Positions 14,675 to 22,705 are shown, counted from the stretch's first letter. The stretch: 64,000 nt of DNA from Alteraquisediminimonas sediminicola (GCF_019740335.1 NZ_JAHXZS010000007.1:99676-163675); one strand, 5' to 3'. Translations and numbers: made by a program. Notes: generated by a model from the sequence alone, not told the origin.

Positions 14675-17038
14675 TTAAGCTGCGATTTCAAATGATGCGG
14701 TGTAGCTATTCATGAAGGCGGATCGTATCTCGGCACGGTATTGCTTGACGTATGCGTCAAACTCAGGCGGCATACGTTCTTCTTCCATCATGTTACTTCC
14801 CCATCCCGTAGCTACGGGGACAGGTGCTTCGATCTTCCAGTCGAAATACCATTCCATGAAGGCGGAGGCTTCGGCCATTGCCGCATGCATCATGGCTGTG
14901 GATTGGAGAGCCACGTCAGGGTGGCTGTCATTGTAGAGGGCGTCATGGACCTGATTAACTAGCAGGGCCTTGCCGTCGAAGTTCCCGTACTTGTAGTAGA
15001 TACGCACAGCCAGCCACATAGCTGCCTTAGCGAACTCCCCGCCTGTGCCTTGGACAGGGTAGTTCTTCACTTCCGTAGGAGTGAAGCTCGTTGCAGTGCC
15101 CCGCTTAGCGAGGAACTCAGGGCTCTCGTGCTCCCGCCAAGTGTACAGCTTGCCGTCTGGGGCCCGCCAATAGGACTTGCGTGGGTTGCACATCAGGCCC
15201 GGTACATCGGGGTGCACGAACTTCTTATTCGTCGGGGTGCTGTTAGCCTTGATGGCTACCATTAGGTCCTCGAAGAACTTGTCTGTCTCAGGGTATCGTG
15301 CCTTCTCGGCAGCGATCAGGGATTCCACGTCATCGAGCGTCATCTTGGTGCTCTCAGCTATGGCTGCTGCCCCTGCCCCGAATGCCCGCTGGAAGGAGAA
15401 CACCTTGGCCTTGGTGCGCTTGCTGTCCCATTCCTTGAGCTTCTGGGTGACGCACTTATCAAGCGCCTCCTCGTAGCTGATCCCGGCTGTCTGGCTAACC
15501 CGGACACAGTGCATGTCCAAGCCAGCCTTGAGGTCCAAGATGAGCTGCTTGCAGGAGGTGATGAGTGCCTGCACATAGACTTCCAGAGCCGTGAAATCCG
15601 ATTGCCCGATCTTGCCGTTCTCGTAGCGAGAGACGAACATGGACTTAGCATCGGACTTACCGCCCTTGGGTAGGTTCTGTAGGTTCGGGTTGCTGCTGCT
15701 GAACCGTCCGGTAACAGTGGAGGTATGGTTCAGCATGTGGTGGATGATGCCATCGGCCTGTACGAGGGTGAGCATACCTTTGCTCTCCCCGGTGTCCGGG
15801 TCAGTGACGATGTAGTAGGTGGTCAAGTCCTTGGTCAGGCCAGTGACCTTACCCAATGCCTCTAGGAACGGGATGCCTGCCCCTGAGAGGTCCGAGATGA
15901 CCTTAGCGTCAACGCTGTACACACCGGGAGTTGCACCTGCCCAGCGGGGCTTAGGGGCCACCACACGGGGGAACTTGTATGGCACGTCTTGGATAGCGCC
16001 CTTGGGCTTGGAGAAGTCCGGGACCTTGACTATCTTTGTCTTGAACTCCCCGGCATTCTTGCCAGCCTTGAACCGCTCTGCCTCTGGCGGAAGGTCGGTG
16101 TATAAGGCCTGTGAGCCTTCGTCTCCCCACTTCTGCCAAGCGGCCTGCGACATAGTGGTGCCGTCTAGTAGCTTAACGTGCACCTCGTCCTTCATGGCAT
16201 GCATCATGTTCCCATCATCATCCAGATGCGGGAGCCACTTCTTGTAGGTGACGGTCCCGCCGAAGATGATAGCGGACTTCTGCCTTGCGCTGCCCCAGTT
16301 GAAGTCAAAGGGGAGGTCAGCAGGGAGGTAGCCAGCCAGCTCTACGCCGACCGAGGCGATCTGCTCGGCTAGGTCAGCAGCCAGTACCCTGCCCTTCTCG
16401 ATATCCACGGCCATGCCGTTGAGCTCCATCTCGATAGTGCAGATCAGGCTGCCCATATTCATGATGATGCTCTTGGATTGACCGCAGGCCTTGGCCCGCT
16501 CCATCTGTCCTAGGAAGATGGTCTCGGTGTTGCCAATGTCCCCGTGCTCGTCCTCGGTGCCGCATAGGTAGCGCCTAAGGAGGCCGGGGTCGATATCAGG
16601 GGTGTCAATACCAGCCTGCCACATGGCCTTGACTTCATCGAACTTGAGGTTCCCTCCGTAGCGAGGGGCCAGCTCATCCATGCTGAGCATGTGATCCTCG
16701 GGGCCCATCCCGTTAAGGAGGTATTCGGCTAGCTGAGTATCCCAGATGATGCCACCATCAGCCACCCAGCGCATCCAACGAGTATGATTAGCAGGCTCCC
16801 GAAGGGCGTATAGAAGATCATATTTGATATTCTGTCCAACAAGGATGGAAGTACCGTCAAGCAGCTTAGTAAACCAATCGCCGCTAGGGCGAGTCCTTCC
16901 GTAGTAATCGCCAACAACAGGCCCGCCTTTGCGTTTGTAGCCAGACATGACTACGTAGTTTTCGTGATCGAGGGGATTACCCTTGCGCTTGAAGCTGCTG
17001 CGAGTAGTAGTTTCCACGTCCCAGACTAGGTAGGTCAT
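14675..17038 (-). CDS. family A DNA polymerase with 3'-5' exonuclease domain
   Basis: 787 residues from the ATG at 17038 (MTYLVWDVETTT), with GGAG about 8 nt upstream. The exonuclease motif I is at once visible (WDVET, residues 5-10), followed by LVGQNIKYDLLYA (exo II-like). The polymerase motifs are GQSDFTALEVYV (motif A), RTKAKVFSFQRAFGAG (motif B) and VNQVHDALYND (motif C). Motif C reads HDA where T7 and E. coli Pol I have HDE. This is the replicative polymerase of the phage; T7 needs host thioredoxin, but I cannot see a clear thioredoxin-binding loop. The N-terminal 62 nt overlap the winged-helix gene in another frame. Confidence 0.94.
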   Translation of the reverse strand: MTYLVWDVETTTRSSFKRKGNPLDHENYVVMSGYKRKGGPVVGDYYGRTRPSGDWFTKLLDGTSILVGQNIKYDLLYALREPANHTRWMRWVADGGIIWDTQLAEYLLNGMGPEDHMLSMDELAPRYGGNLKFDEVKAMWQAGIDTPDIDPGLLRRYLCGTEDEHGDIGNTETIFLGQMERAKACGQSKSIIMNMGSLICTIEMELNGMAVDIEKGRVLAADLAEQIASVGVELAGYLPADLPFDFNWGSARQKSAIIFGGTVTYKKWLPHLDDDGNMMHAMKDEVHVKLLDGTTMSQAAWQKWGDEGSQALYTDLPPEAERFKAGKNAGEFKTKIVKVPDFSKPKGAIQDVPYKFPRVVAPKPRWAGATPGVYSVDAKVISDLSGAGIPFLEALGKVTGLTKDLTTYYIVTDPDTGESKGMLTLVQADGIIHHMLNHTSTVTGRFSSSNPNLQNLPKGGKSDAKSMFVSRYENGKIGQSDFTALEVYVQALITSCKQLILDLKAGLDMHCVRVSQTAGISYEEALDKCVTQKLKEWDSKRTKAKVFSFQRAFGAGAAAIAESTKMTLDDVESLIAAEKARYPETDKFFEDLMVAIKANSTPTNKKFVHPDVPGLMCNPRKSYWRAPDGKLYTWREHESPEFLAKRGTATSFTPTEVKNYPVQGTGGEFAKAAMWLAVRIYYKYGNFDGKALLVNQVHDALYNDSHPDVALQSTAMMHAAMAEASAFMEWYFDWKIEAPVPVATGWGSNMMEEERMPPEFDAYVKQYRAEIRSAFMNSYTASFEIAA

Positions 17039-17324
17039 TAGCGATACTCCATACGATTGCTTGCTTGCCGCTGGCGTTAGGGCGACGAGCCCCGGACGGG
17101 CAGATGGACCCATCAAGGGCCAGCTCAGTCATTCGGGGACGGACGGACAGGACGCTAACGCCCATGATCTTAGCCACCTCGTCGGCAGTCAGTGGTCCGA
17201 ACAGTTGGAGGCTCTCTAGGCAGCGTGTACGCAGCAGGGGCTTCTTAGGGATGATATCTTTATGCGCCGCAGCAGACGTGCCACGGGTGAGGAAACGAGA
17301 GATAGTTGTCAGGACTGAGCCCAT
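16977..17324 (-). CDS. small winged-helix DNA-binding protein
   Basis: 115 residues. A helix-turn-helix is clear in LTADEVAKIMGVSVLSVRPRMTEL (about residues 45-68), followed by a wing-like AIVWSI strand. Start: an ATG at 17324 overlapping the helicase TAA as TAATG, with GGAGG 7 nt upstream. The last 20 residues overlap the DNA polymerase start in another frame. It may be a phage transcription regulator or a replication accessory. No closer family is recognisable. Confidence 0.68.
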   Translation of the reverse strand: MGSVLTTISRFLTRGTSAAAHKDIIPKKPLLRTRCLESLQLFGPLTADEVAKIMGVSVLSVRPRMTELALDGSICPSGARRPNASGKQAIVWSIANDLPSLGRGNYYSQQLQAQG

Positions 17325-18607
17325 TATAATCCTCCGGTACTTAGGTAGCGCCCACGCTCACCGTCAAAGACGGTCTCGCACTTGAGCTGTTTGACGCCGC
17401 CTTCGCGGGCCAGTTTGTTCTTGGTGAGCCCGAGGTATCGGGCGTTTGGGTATTCGGTGAGGCACCCGATGGTGAGGATGAAGTCCGCTGCACCTTGCTT
17501 GCCGGTGCGGCTGTCCTTGAGCATCCCTAGGGGTGGGTACGCCATGTTCTCGCCATCGCCGCTGATCTGGCTGGTGGCTAGGACTACGCAGTCGTGCTTC
17601 ACAGCTATGACGCGGGCCCATTGGTACATGGCTTCGAGGAGCTGGTCGGTGCGCTGGCCGTTGTTATTGGCCCCGCCTCCGAACTTGATGTTGTCCACCA
17701 TATCGAACACGATGATGGCGGGGTTCAAGGTACGGATGATATCCTCTACCTCGTGGTTCCAGAAGTCATGGATATCGAACACGCGGATCATATCTGCGCG
17801 TCCTCCCGTGGCTTGTACGTAATCTGCTTGTAGAGTACCGCCTTGGCTCTTCTTAACGAGGTCCCCCATCGTGGCGTTCAACGCGGACTGATACAGCCGG
17901 GTGACGATACGCTTGCCGGGGCCCTCATTGTTGAACCATAGGATAGTACGATGCTCTCCGGGGTAGACCGTATCTACCTGCGATGCGAAGTGCGTGAGCT
18001 CGTCAGTGACGAAGGTAGTCTTGCCCGTATCCGGTCGGCCTGCAAGGATGCCAAAGTCCCCGGAACGTAGGGGACGCATTGACATGCCGATATCAGGCAC
18101 ACGCCAATGAAATCCGCTGTCATCCTCATCAGCCTTGATAAGGTCATTAATGTCATCCTGTACCCAAGGGGTCTTGACCTTGCGGTCGGTGTCCAGCTCG
18201 AAGCGATCAACCACGTCACGTAAGCACATGCCGAGGTCTATCTCTTCCCCATCGTTGAAGCGTTCAACTAGGGAGACTAGCTTGGAGGCGGTGTCAGCAG
18301 CGACTAGGCGGGCCATCAGGCCCTTCTCTAACTCCTCAGCTACAGGTTCCTGCACTTGGGATAGGAAGGCCTTGTAGTAGGCCCGCTGCTCGTCGCTTAG
18401 GGTGGGGTGGGCGAAGCTCCTGAACCATAGCCAGAACTCATCCTCTGGGATGCTGTTGGCGTCAGGGAACTCTCGGAAGAACTTGCCGAAGTCATCCAGT
18501 ACCACAGCGGACTTGGGATCAAGTACATGCTTGGGTACGGAACGGATCAGCCTATCGTGTCTGTCCCTCGTCTTGAATAAGCGAAGGAGCGTAAGGTCCA
18601 AGCTCAT
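17324..18607 (-). CDS. DnaB-type replicative helicase
   Basis: 427 residues from the ATG at 18607, which overlaps the HNH stop codon (ATGA). The RecA-like core shows Walker A GRPDTGKTTF, Walker B AIIVFDMVDNI and a sensor-type CVVLATSQISG, the pattern of DnaB/T7 gp4 hexameric helicases. The protein lacks the primase half that T7 gp4 carries in the same chain; here primase is a separate upstream gene, as in phiKMV-like phages. An in-frame GTG at 18613 would add two residues. Confidence 0.9.
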   Translation of the reverse strand: MSLDLTLLRLFKTRDRHDRLIRSVPKHVLDPKSAVVLDDFGKFFREFPDANSIPEDEFWLWFRSFAHPTLSDEQRAYYKAFLSQVQEPVAEELEKGLMARLVAADTASKLVSLVERFNDGEEIDLGMCLRDVVDRFELDTDRKVKTPWVQDDINDLIKADEDDSGFHWRVPDIGMSMRPLRSGDFGILAGRPDTGKTTFVTDELTHFASQVDTVYPGEHRTILWFNNEGPGKRIVTRLYQSALNATMGDLVKKSQGGTLQADYVQATGGRADMIRVFDIHDFWNHEVEDIIRTLNPAIIVFDMVDNIKFGGGANNNGQRTDQLLEAMYQWARVIAVKHDCVVLATSQISGDGENMAYPPLGMLKDSRTGKQGAADFILTIGCLTEYPNARYLGLTKNKLAREGGVKQLKCETVFDGERGRYLSTGGL

Positions 18608-18993
18608 ACCCACTGCGCCTTGCGGTGGATCAGGCTCACCTGTGTCTGGCTTACGCCGTAATCTTTAGCGATATCTTGCTGCCTCCTACCTGTGGAAGCC
18701 TCTCTTCGTATAGCGTCAGCGAGAGGCTGGCTTAGCTTGCGGTACACACGACCGTTCTTCTTTATGTCGTGTAAGTTGTTGGAGCGCGTGTCGTAGCGGA
18801 GGTGGGTAGGTTCGCAGCACCAGCGGTTGTCGCAGCTATGGCAGACCTCCATGCCATCAGGGCAAGGACCAAAGGCCCAGTGCGCTACTAGCCGGTGATA
18901 TGCCCAGCGTTTACCTAGGTGGTATTGAACGTGGTACCCATCGCTACGCGCAACGCCCGGACCCTTCTTGCAGGGCATGGGAGATTTGCTCAT
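18604..18993 (-). CDS. HNH endonuclease with C-terminal helix-turn-helix
   Basis: 129 residues. The HNH core reads YHRLVAHWAFGP, then EVCHSCDNRWCCEPTHLRYD (conserved His, CxxC-type zinc knuckle, N-x-x-C and H), as in phage homing-type HNH nucleases. The C-terminal part (RRQQDIAKDYGVSQTQVSLIH) is a helix-turn-helix that would bind DNA. It sits between primase and helicase, overlapping the primase 3' end by 50 nt and the helicase start by 4 nt. It may be a free-standing homing endonuclease or a phage nuclease in host DNA breakdown. Confidence 0.85.
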   Translation of the reverse strand: MSKSPMPCKKGPGVARSDGYHVQYHLGKRWAYHRLVAHWAFGPCPDGMEVCHSCDNRWCCEPTHLRYDTRSNNLHDIKKNGRVYRKLSQPLADAIRREASTGRRQQDIAKDYGVSQTQVSLIHRKAQWV

Positions 18994-19753
18994 AGGTATG
19001 TAACTTGGGGTCCTTGTCTGTGTTTATAGTGGCACAGGGTATGCCTATCTGGCGCAGGGCGCGGAGCATGCGGCCTGAGGCCTTGCGGCCCGGACCATCT
19101 GGGTCCATCCAGATCAGTACGGGGCCTGCCCCGACCAGCATGTTTATCTGCGGTATAGAGAGGGAGGTTCCTAACACGGCCCACCCTCTAGCCACACCGC
19201 CGACCCGCACTGCACTCAGTATATCCTCGGTGAGTACGATGGGCCCATCTGTGCCGAAGCGGGCCATTAGCCGCGCCTTATCTATAGGCGGATTTACGTA
19301 CTTAGGACGGCCTCTCTCGAATCCTCGGGCTTGCCAGTACACAAGGCCTTGGTCATCATATACTGGCATGACGACACGGTGAGCCGCTCCCCAGTAGTAG
19401 ACGCCAAGTTCTTTGATCTTGTCATTGCTTAGTCCTGCCTTATACAGCCACACCCGCGCCTCTAGGGGCCACGTTGATGGATCTAGGTTCATGGGTTGCG
19501 GGAGGGCCAATGTCATAGTGGCCGCTGCTTCGACCTGAGAGGCCCGTGAGAGCCTTTCTAGGCGCTCGGCTAGGGTAGGGGCTGGATGGGGCCAGAAGCC
19601 CTTGTCAGAGCATCTGTGGCACCATGCAGCGTATCCCTCTGTCTTGTTCTCGACCAGCAGGACCTTGCCGCTCCCGCAGTCATGGGATACCCGGCGCTTG
19701 GCCCCCATAGGGAGCTCCTTGGCTAGGTGCAGCCACCCTGCGGGATCGAGCAT
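18944..19753 (-). CDS. DNA primase (Toprim type)
   Basis: 269 residues. The N-terminal part has a zinc-ribbon pattern (HDCGSGK, then WCHRCSDKG), with one fewer clear Cys than the full four, possibly using His. The C-terminal Toprim part has GPIVLTEDILSA (catalytic Glu) and VLIWMDPDGPGRKAS (DxD-G). It corresponds to the primase half of T7 gp4. The ATG overlaps the preceding stop as TAATG. The HNH gene begins inside its 3' end. Confidence 0.88.
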   Translation of the reverse strand: MLDPAGWLHLAKELPMGAKRRVSHDCGSGKVLLVENKTEGYAAWCHRCSDKGFWPHPAPTLAERLERLSRASQVEAAATMTLALPQPMNLDPSTWPLEARVWLYKAGLSNDKIKELGVYYWGAAHRVVMPVYDDQGLVYWQARGFERGRPKYVNPPIDKARLMARFGTDGPIVLTEDILSAVRVGGVARGWAVLGTSLSIPQINMLVGAGPVLIWMDPDGPGRKASGRMLRALRQIGIPCATINTDKDPKLHTYEQISHALQEGSGRCA

Positions 19754-20034
19754 TAGCTAGCGGCTGCTTTGAGACATGCGCGGACGTCTTGTCGCGTAGC
19801 GTCCTTGAATAGATCAGCCACATTTTCCCATTTCATGCGCTGTGGCGTGCGGCTGGCGAACATCCCTTCCGCACACCGCTCCACCATCTCATCGGACGGA
19901 TTGGCGAGGAGGGCGAGGGCTGCATGGAAACCGGCCTCGAACACGTCGAACGGCATACCTAAAATGATCCAGCCTTCATCTTTGTTCTGCCAATGTTCCG
20001 CAAAAGCTGCATCCATCTGTTCACGCAGGTTCAT
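19753..20034 (-). CDS. hypothetical phage protein, 93 aa
   Basis: 93 residues, mostly helical (MNLREQMDAAFAEHW.., FEAGFHAALALLANPSDEM). It is part of a run of short genes whose start and stop codons overlap by 1-4 nt. The 'FEAG.HAA..L..' and 'VERCAEGM' stretches recur in small proteins of other proteobacterial phages and resemble segments in the two genes upstream, suggesting a paralogous set. Function unknown. Confidence 0.65.
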   Translation of the reverse strand: MNLREQMDAAFAEHWQNKDEGWIILGMPFDVFEAGFHAALALLANPSDEMVERCAEGMFASRTPQRMKWENVADLFKDATRQDVRACLKAAAS

Positions 20035-20453
20035 TGGCTGTCTCCTAGGGCTTGGTGGGCCTCAACCAGTGCATCATCATCTAATCGGACGGCATCAGCG
20101 TAAATGAAATTACCGCGCTCGTCATATCCGACATGGACGGCGCAACGATCCGCCCGGATGATATTGGCTATCAACCCTCGAAACCGCGCTATCTCGGTGG
20201 CTTGTGCTTCGAGGACGGCCCGCCAACGCCTTATCTCTGCACTCCAGTAATCTATGTTTCCAGCGTGTCGCCGCGCCTCATCTTCCCATGATCTTGCGCT
20301 ACGCTCCAGCCGCTCAATCTCGGCCTCTTGCGCTTCGATGCGGTCGTTAATGATAGGGACAATGAATGTCTCAACTACATCACGGTAAGTTGGGGCAGAG
20401 TTTTTATCCCCTTCCTCTAACGCAGCCGTCAATCGCTTAATCAGATCATCCAT
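20031..20453 (-). CDS. hypothetical coiled-coil phage protein, 140 aa
   Basis: 140 residues from the ATG at 20453 (MDDLIKRLTAALEEGDK), which overlaps the preceding stop as TGATG. The middle (EAQEAEIERLERSARSWE, then RWRAVLEAQATEIAR) is a strong coiled coil. The longer open frame upstream is a shadow of the previous gene. The 3' end overlaps the next ATG by 4 nt. No function can be assigned. Confidence 0.65.
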   Translation of the reverse strand: MDDLIKRLTAALEEGDKNSAPTYRDVVETFIVPIINDRIEAQEAEIERLERSARSWEDEARRHAGNIDYWSAEIRRWRAVLEAQATEIARFRGLIANIIRADRCAVHVGYDERGNFIYADAVRLDDDALVEAHQALGDSQ

Positions 20454-20737
20454 CACTGCTTCTCCTTCAATGCGCGGATGGCTTGGGCATATTCGACATT
20501 GCGCTGCTTTATTACCGGCCAACGCCTTTGGATATCTCGGTCGTCTAAACAGTCGGCCATCCAATTTTCGCAAACCATCGCAGCCTCCTCCAGCCCAGCC
20601 ACCCGGCCAGCCTCAAATGCGGCGATGCGGTGGGCAGCGAAGTGTTGCAGTAGCCATTGCTCATCATCATAAGACATGCGGCCAATGAATGGCTTTGCAG
20701 CCTCGCGATCAGCCTCGGTCATATCAGCCGGTTTCAT
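20453..20737 (-). CDS. hypothetical phage protein, 94 aa
   Basis: 94 residues from the ATG at 20737 (MKPADMTEADREAAKPFIG), overlapping the upstream stop as ATGA. Central segment FAAHRIAAFEAGRVAGLEEAAMVCENW is a helix of the type found in many small phage proteins. Translationally coupled on both sides. Function unknown. Confidence 0.65.
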   Translation of the reverse strand: MKPADMTEADREAAKPFIGRMSYDDEQWLLQHFAAHRIAAFEAGRVAGLEEAAMVCENWMADCLDDRDIQRRWPVIKQRNVEYAQAIRALKEKQ

Positions 20738-21108
20738 TGCTGTTCTCCCAAGAGGTCGCGGCGCATGTCCGCAATGGTGCTGGTCGCGAAACTTTGTCGA
20801 TACCAAGTGATAGCCCGCTCAATCCCCGCACGTTCGCCTTCCGCCTTGCCTTCCGCACACCGCTCGTCGCCGTAAGTGCGGATGACTGCCACACCTTCAT
20901 CAATGTCATCTGGCGTAAAGGCGTTCTGGAAAACGACATTCTCCCGATCAACAACAGGAGGGCGCACATCGTTCACGACGAGTTCGCGGTAGGCTTCGTG
21001 TTGGGCAGAGATGCGTTCAGCTTCGTCGGCATAGTACGTTCCTCGCGCACACTTCCAAGCGTCCGCCTCGCGCCAAGCGTCGAGGGCGATCTGTTCTTCC
21101 TTGGTCAT
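20734..21108 (-). CDS. hypothetical phage protein, 124 aa
   Basis: 124 residues with a good ribosome site (AGGAG 7 nt before the ATG at 21108), the first well-placed site of the four-gene coupled run downstream. Charged and helical; KAEGERAGIERAITWYR resembles the 'G...GIE.A' helix of its downstream neighbours, again pointing to duplicated small genes. Function unknown. Confidence 0.68.
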   Translation of the reverse strand: MTKEEQIALDAWREADAWKCARGTYYADEAERISAQHEAYRELVVNDVRPPVVDRENVVFQNAFTPDDIDEGVAVIRTYGDERCAEGKAEGERAGIERAITWYRQSFATSTIADMRRDLLGEQQ

Positions 21109-21146
21109 ACCAGTTCTCCTTCGTCATAAGTGCGCGGACAGCCCGA

Positions 21147-21317
21147 TCAGTCATCCAGTGGCCCGCCACCACTCATCGAGTGGGCCACCGCAAGGTGAAG
21201 CCCGAGGTTGGATTGCATAATGGTATCAATAGGGGTGCTGCGGGGGTCTAGGCCCACATCGCGGATAATGTCGTCAACGTCCCGGTCATCGTCATAGGGG
21301 AGACGGAGCTGGCTCAT
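21147..21317 (-). CDS. small acidic phage protein, 56 aa
   Basis: 56 residues (MSQLRLPYDDDRDVDDII.. to ..SMSGGGPLDD), very acidic, with a predicted amphipathic helix in the middle. The ATG overlaps the stop of the preceding gene as ATGA, so expression is probably coupled. Acidic small phage proteins often bind host enzymes, but nothing specific is visible here. Confidence 0.55.
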   Translation of the reverse strand: MSQLRLPYDDDRDVDDIIRDVGLDPRSTPIDTIMQSNLGLHLAVAHSMSGGGPLDD

Positions 21318-21580
21318 GCGGCTACGGTACGCAGCGTTGCGATTTCAGCGTTCACCGCTGCCGTGGTATCCGAGAAGGCCTGTACGGCTACTGCGCTGGC
21401 AGCGTGGGCTGCGTCCTCATAGGCGATGGCACGGTCAACAACCTGAGTAGCGACTGCTGCGGCATTGTCCGCCTTGATAGCGGCCTTCTGTGCCTTACCG
21501 ACCGAAATCGACAGGGTAACGATATGGGTAGAGATGGCCCACGCAATAAGGCGGCGGGTCAGTGCAAGAATGAAATTCAT
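21314..21580 (-). CDS. small phage protein with hydrophobic N-terminus and Ala-rich helix
   Basis: 88 residues from the ATG at 21580 (MNFILALTRRLIAWAIS), a possible signal anchor, followed by a long Ala-rich helix (KADNAAAVATQVVDRAIAYED) that could form a coiled coil. It is the first gene after the terminator at 21.6 kb and so probably begins a new transcript. Such a layout recalls spanin-like or membrane-anchored helical proteins, but the position in the early region argues against lysis. Confidence 0.55.
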   Translation of the reverse strand: MNFILALTRRLIAWAISTHIVTLSISVGKAQKAAIKADNAAAVATQVVDRAIAYEDAAHAASAVAVQAFSDTTAAVNAEIATLRTVAA

Positions 21581-21599
21581 GTTGTGTGCTTTTCCCAAT

Positions 21600-21630
21600 A
21601 AAAAAAGGGCCCACAAATCAATGTGAGCCC
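21600..21630 (-). terminator. intrinsic terminator at end of the early block
   Basis: On the minus strand GGGCTCACA (21630-21622) pairs with TGTGGGCCC (21615-21607), one G-T wobble, 6-nt loop, followed by seven T. It separates the rightmost genes (21.7-25.6 kb) from the rest and is the likely equivalent of the T7 early terminator, where host RNA polymerase stops. Confidence 0.85.
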
Positions 21631-21677
21631 TTATATGCCGACCGCGTTATACGGTCGTGCAGTACAGTGGTTACGGA

Positions 21678-22025
21678 TTAGTCTGCCGTGAGGGGGTCAA
21701 TGTCCTGTTGGACTGCCTTGTGCCCACGGATACCTTGTGAGAGGTTCTCTAGTACGTCATGGATACGTACCTTGTGTATCTGGATATCTAGGCCCTCTCC
21801 GTGCTGGATGACTGCAATGGTGCCCATAGGGCCCCCTACGTCACCGATGGCTTGAACCTTGCCTGTTAATACCCGCTTGCTGTCACCCCGCCCGAACTCA
21901 TACCTCACGGTATCTCCGGGCTTAGTGTCATCGGTTATGCCGAACCGAGCTAACTGCCGTTCGTACTTGGCGAGTATAGCCTTAGTGGCTTCGATCTTAT
22001 CGAGTAGCTTTGCGCGGGTATCCAT
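21678..22025 (-). CDS. hypothetical early phage protein, 115 aa
   Basis: 115 residues with GAGGA before the ATG at 22025. An N-terminal helix (LLDKIEATKAILAKYERQLAR) is followed by a small beta domain (GDTVRYEFGRGD, VLTGKVQAIGD) that looks like an SH3/KOW-type barrel. It is the last gene before the early terminator. Role unknown; host-takeover proteins are typical here. Confidence 0.65.
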   Translation of the reverse strand: MDTRAKLLDKIEATKAILAKYERQLARFGITDDTKPGDTVRYEFGRGDSKRVLTGKVQAIGDVGGPMGTIAVIQHGEGLDIQIHKVRIHDVLENLSQGIRGHKAVQQDIDPLTAD

Positions 22026-22042
22026 AGCGTTCCTCTTTCAGG

Positions 22043-22705
22043 TTAGTCAGCCATCTCCATAGGGTATGAAGAGAAGCCTTCGTCGTCACTACGTACATCA
22101 TCAAGTGATGCGCTGCCGTAGCTTACGGGGTCCGTGATAACCATATTAAGGTTACGGTCAAGCATCACATTGCCGTCACTAATGTCGAAGCATGCGATAC
22201 CAAGGAAGAAGGAACGGATATCTGTTAGTGTATCCTCTAGGGGTGTAAGGGCTGGGCCTTGGCCATCATAAAGTATGTCATCCATACGGTCGATAGCGCC
22301 TTGTGGCATAGATTGCGGAAACGCTTTAACTGGGTAGCAGCGGTCCATTAGGACCACGTAACACTTCGTGAACTTGTCGATAGCGTGGATCACAGGCACA
22401 CCGGCTCGGCCTTGGTTGGCACGACACCACGCAGCGTACACTGCCCCGCTATCCTCGGTCTTGAGGCCCACCTTGATGGCTAGCCCGCCCCGCACATACA
22501 CAGCGGAGAAGTAACCGGAACCTGCACGATCCCATCCCTCGTAATTCATAAACATATCGAGGTAAGGGAGAGCTACTTGGTCCGCGATGTATTCCCCGGT
22601 TACAGGGAAGCGGTCCAAGATGCTGCTGATTGAGCTACCGCAGTGCTCAAGGTACAAGGTCGCGGAGTAGATATTGTCATTAGTAGGGGCTGGTTGAACA
22701 ATCAC
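22043..22705 (-). CDS. protein-kinase-like early protein (gp0.7 kinase-domain analogue)
   Basis: 220 residues from a GTG at 22705 that overlaps the upstream stop (GTGA). A reduced kinase fold can be followed: glycine loop AGSGYFSAVYV (about residues 61-71), the Lys of LAIKVGLK, a hinge near YVVLMDRC, a catalytic loop CFDISDGNVMLD (Asp, then Asn four residues on) and the metal-binding ITDPVSYG in place of DFG. T7 gp0.7, also early, is a Ser/Thr kinase that modifies host RNA polymerase and other targets. This protein is shorter than gp0.7 (359 aa), matching the kinase part without a separate C-terminal shut-off domain. Confidence 0.72.
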   Translation of the reverse strand: MIVQPAPTNDNIYSATLYLEHCGSSISSILDRFPVTGEYIADQVALPYLDMFMNYEGWDRAGSGYFSAVYVRGGLAIKVGLKTEDSGAVYAAWCRANQGRAGVPVIHAIDKFTKCYVVLMDRCYPVKAFPQSMPQGAIDRMDDILYDGQGPALTPLEDTLTDIRSFFLGIACFDISDGNVMLDRNLNMVITDPVSYGSASLDDVRSDDEGFSSYPMEMAD

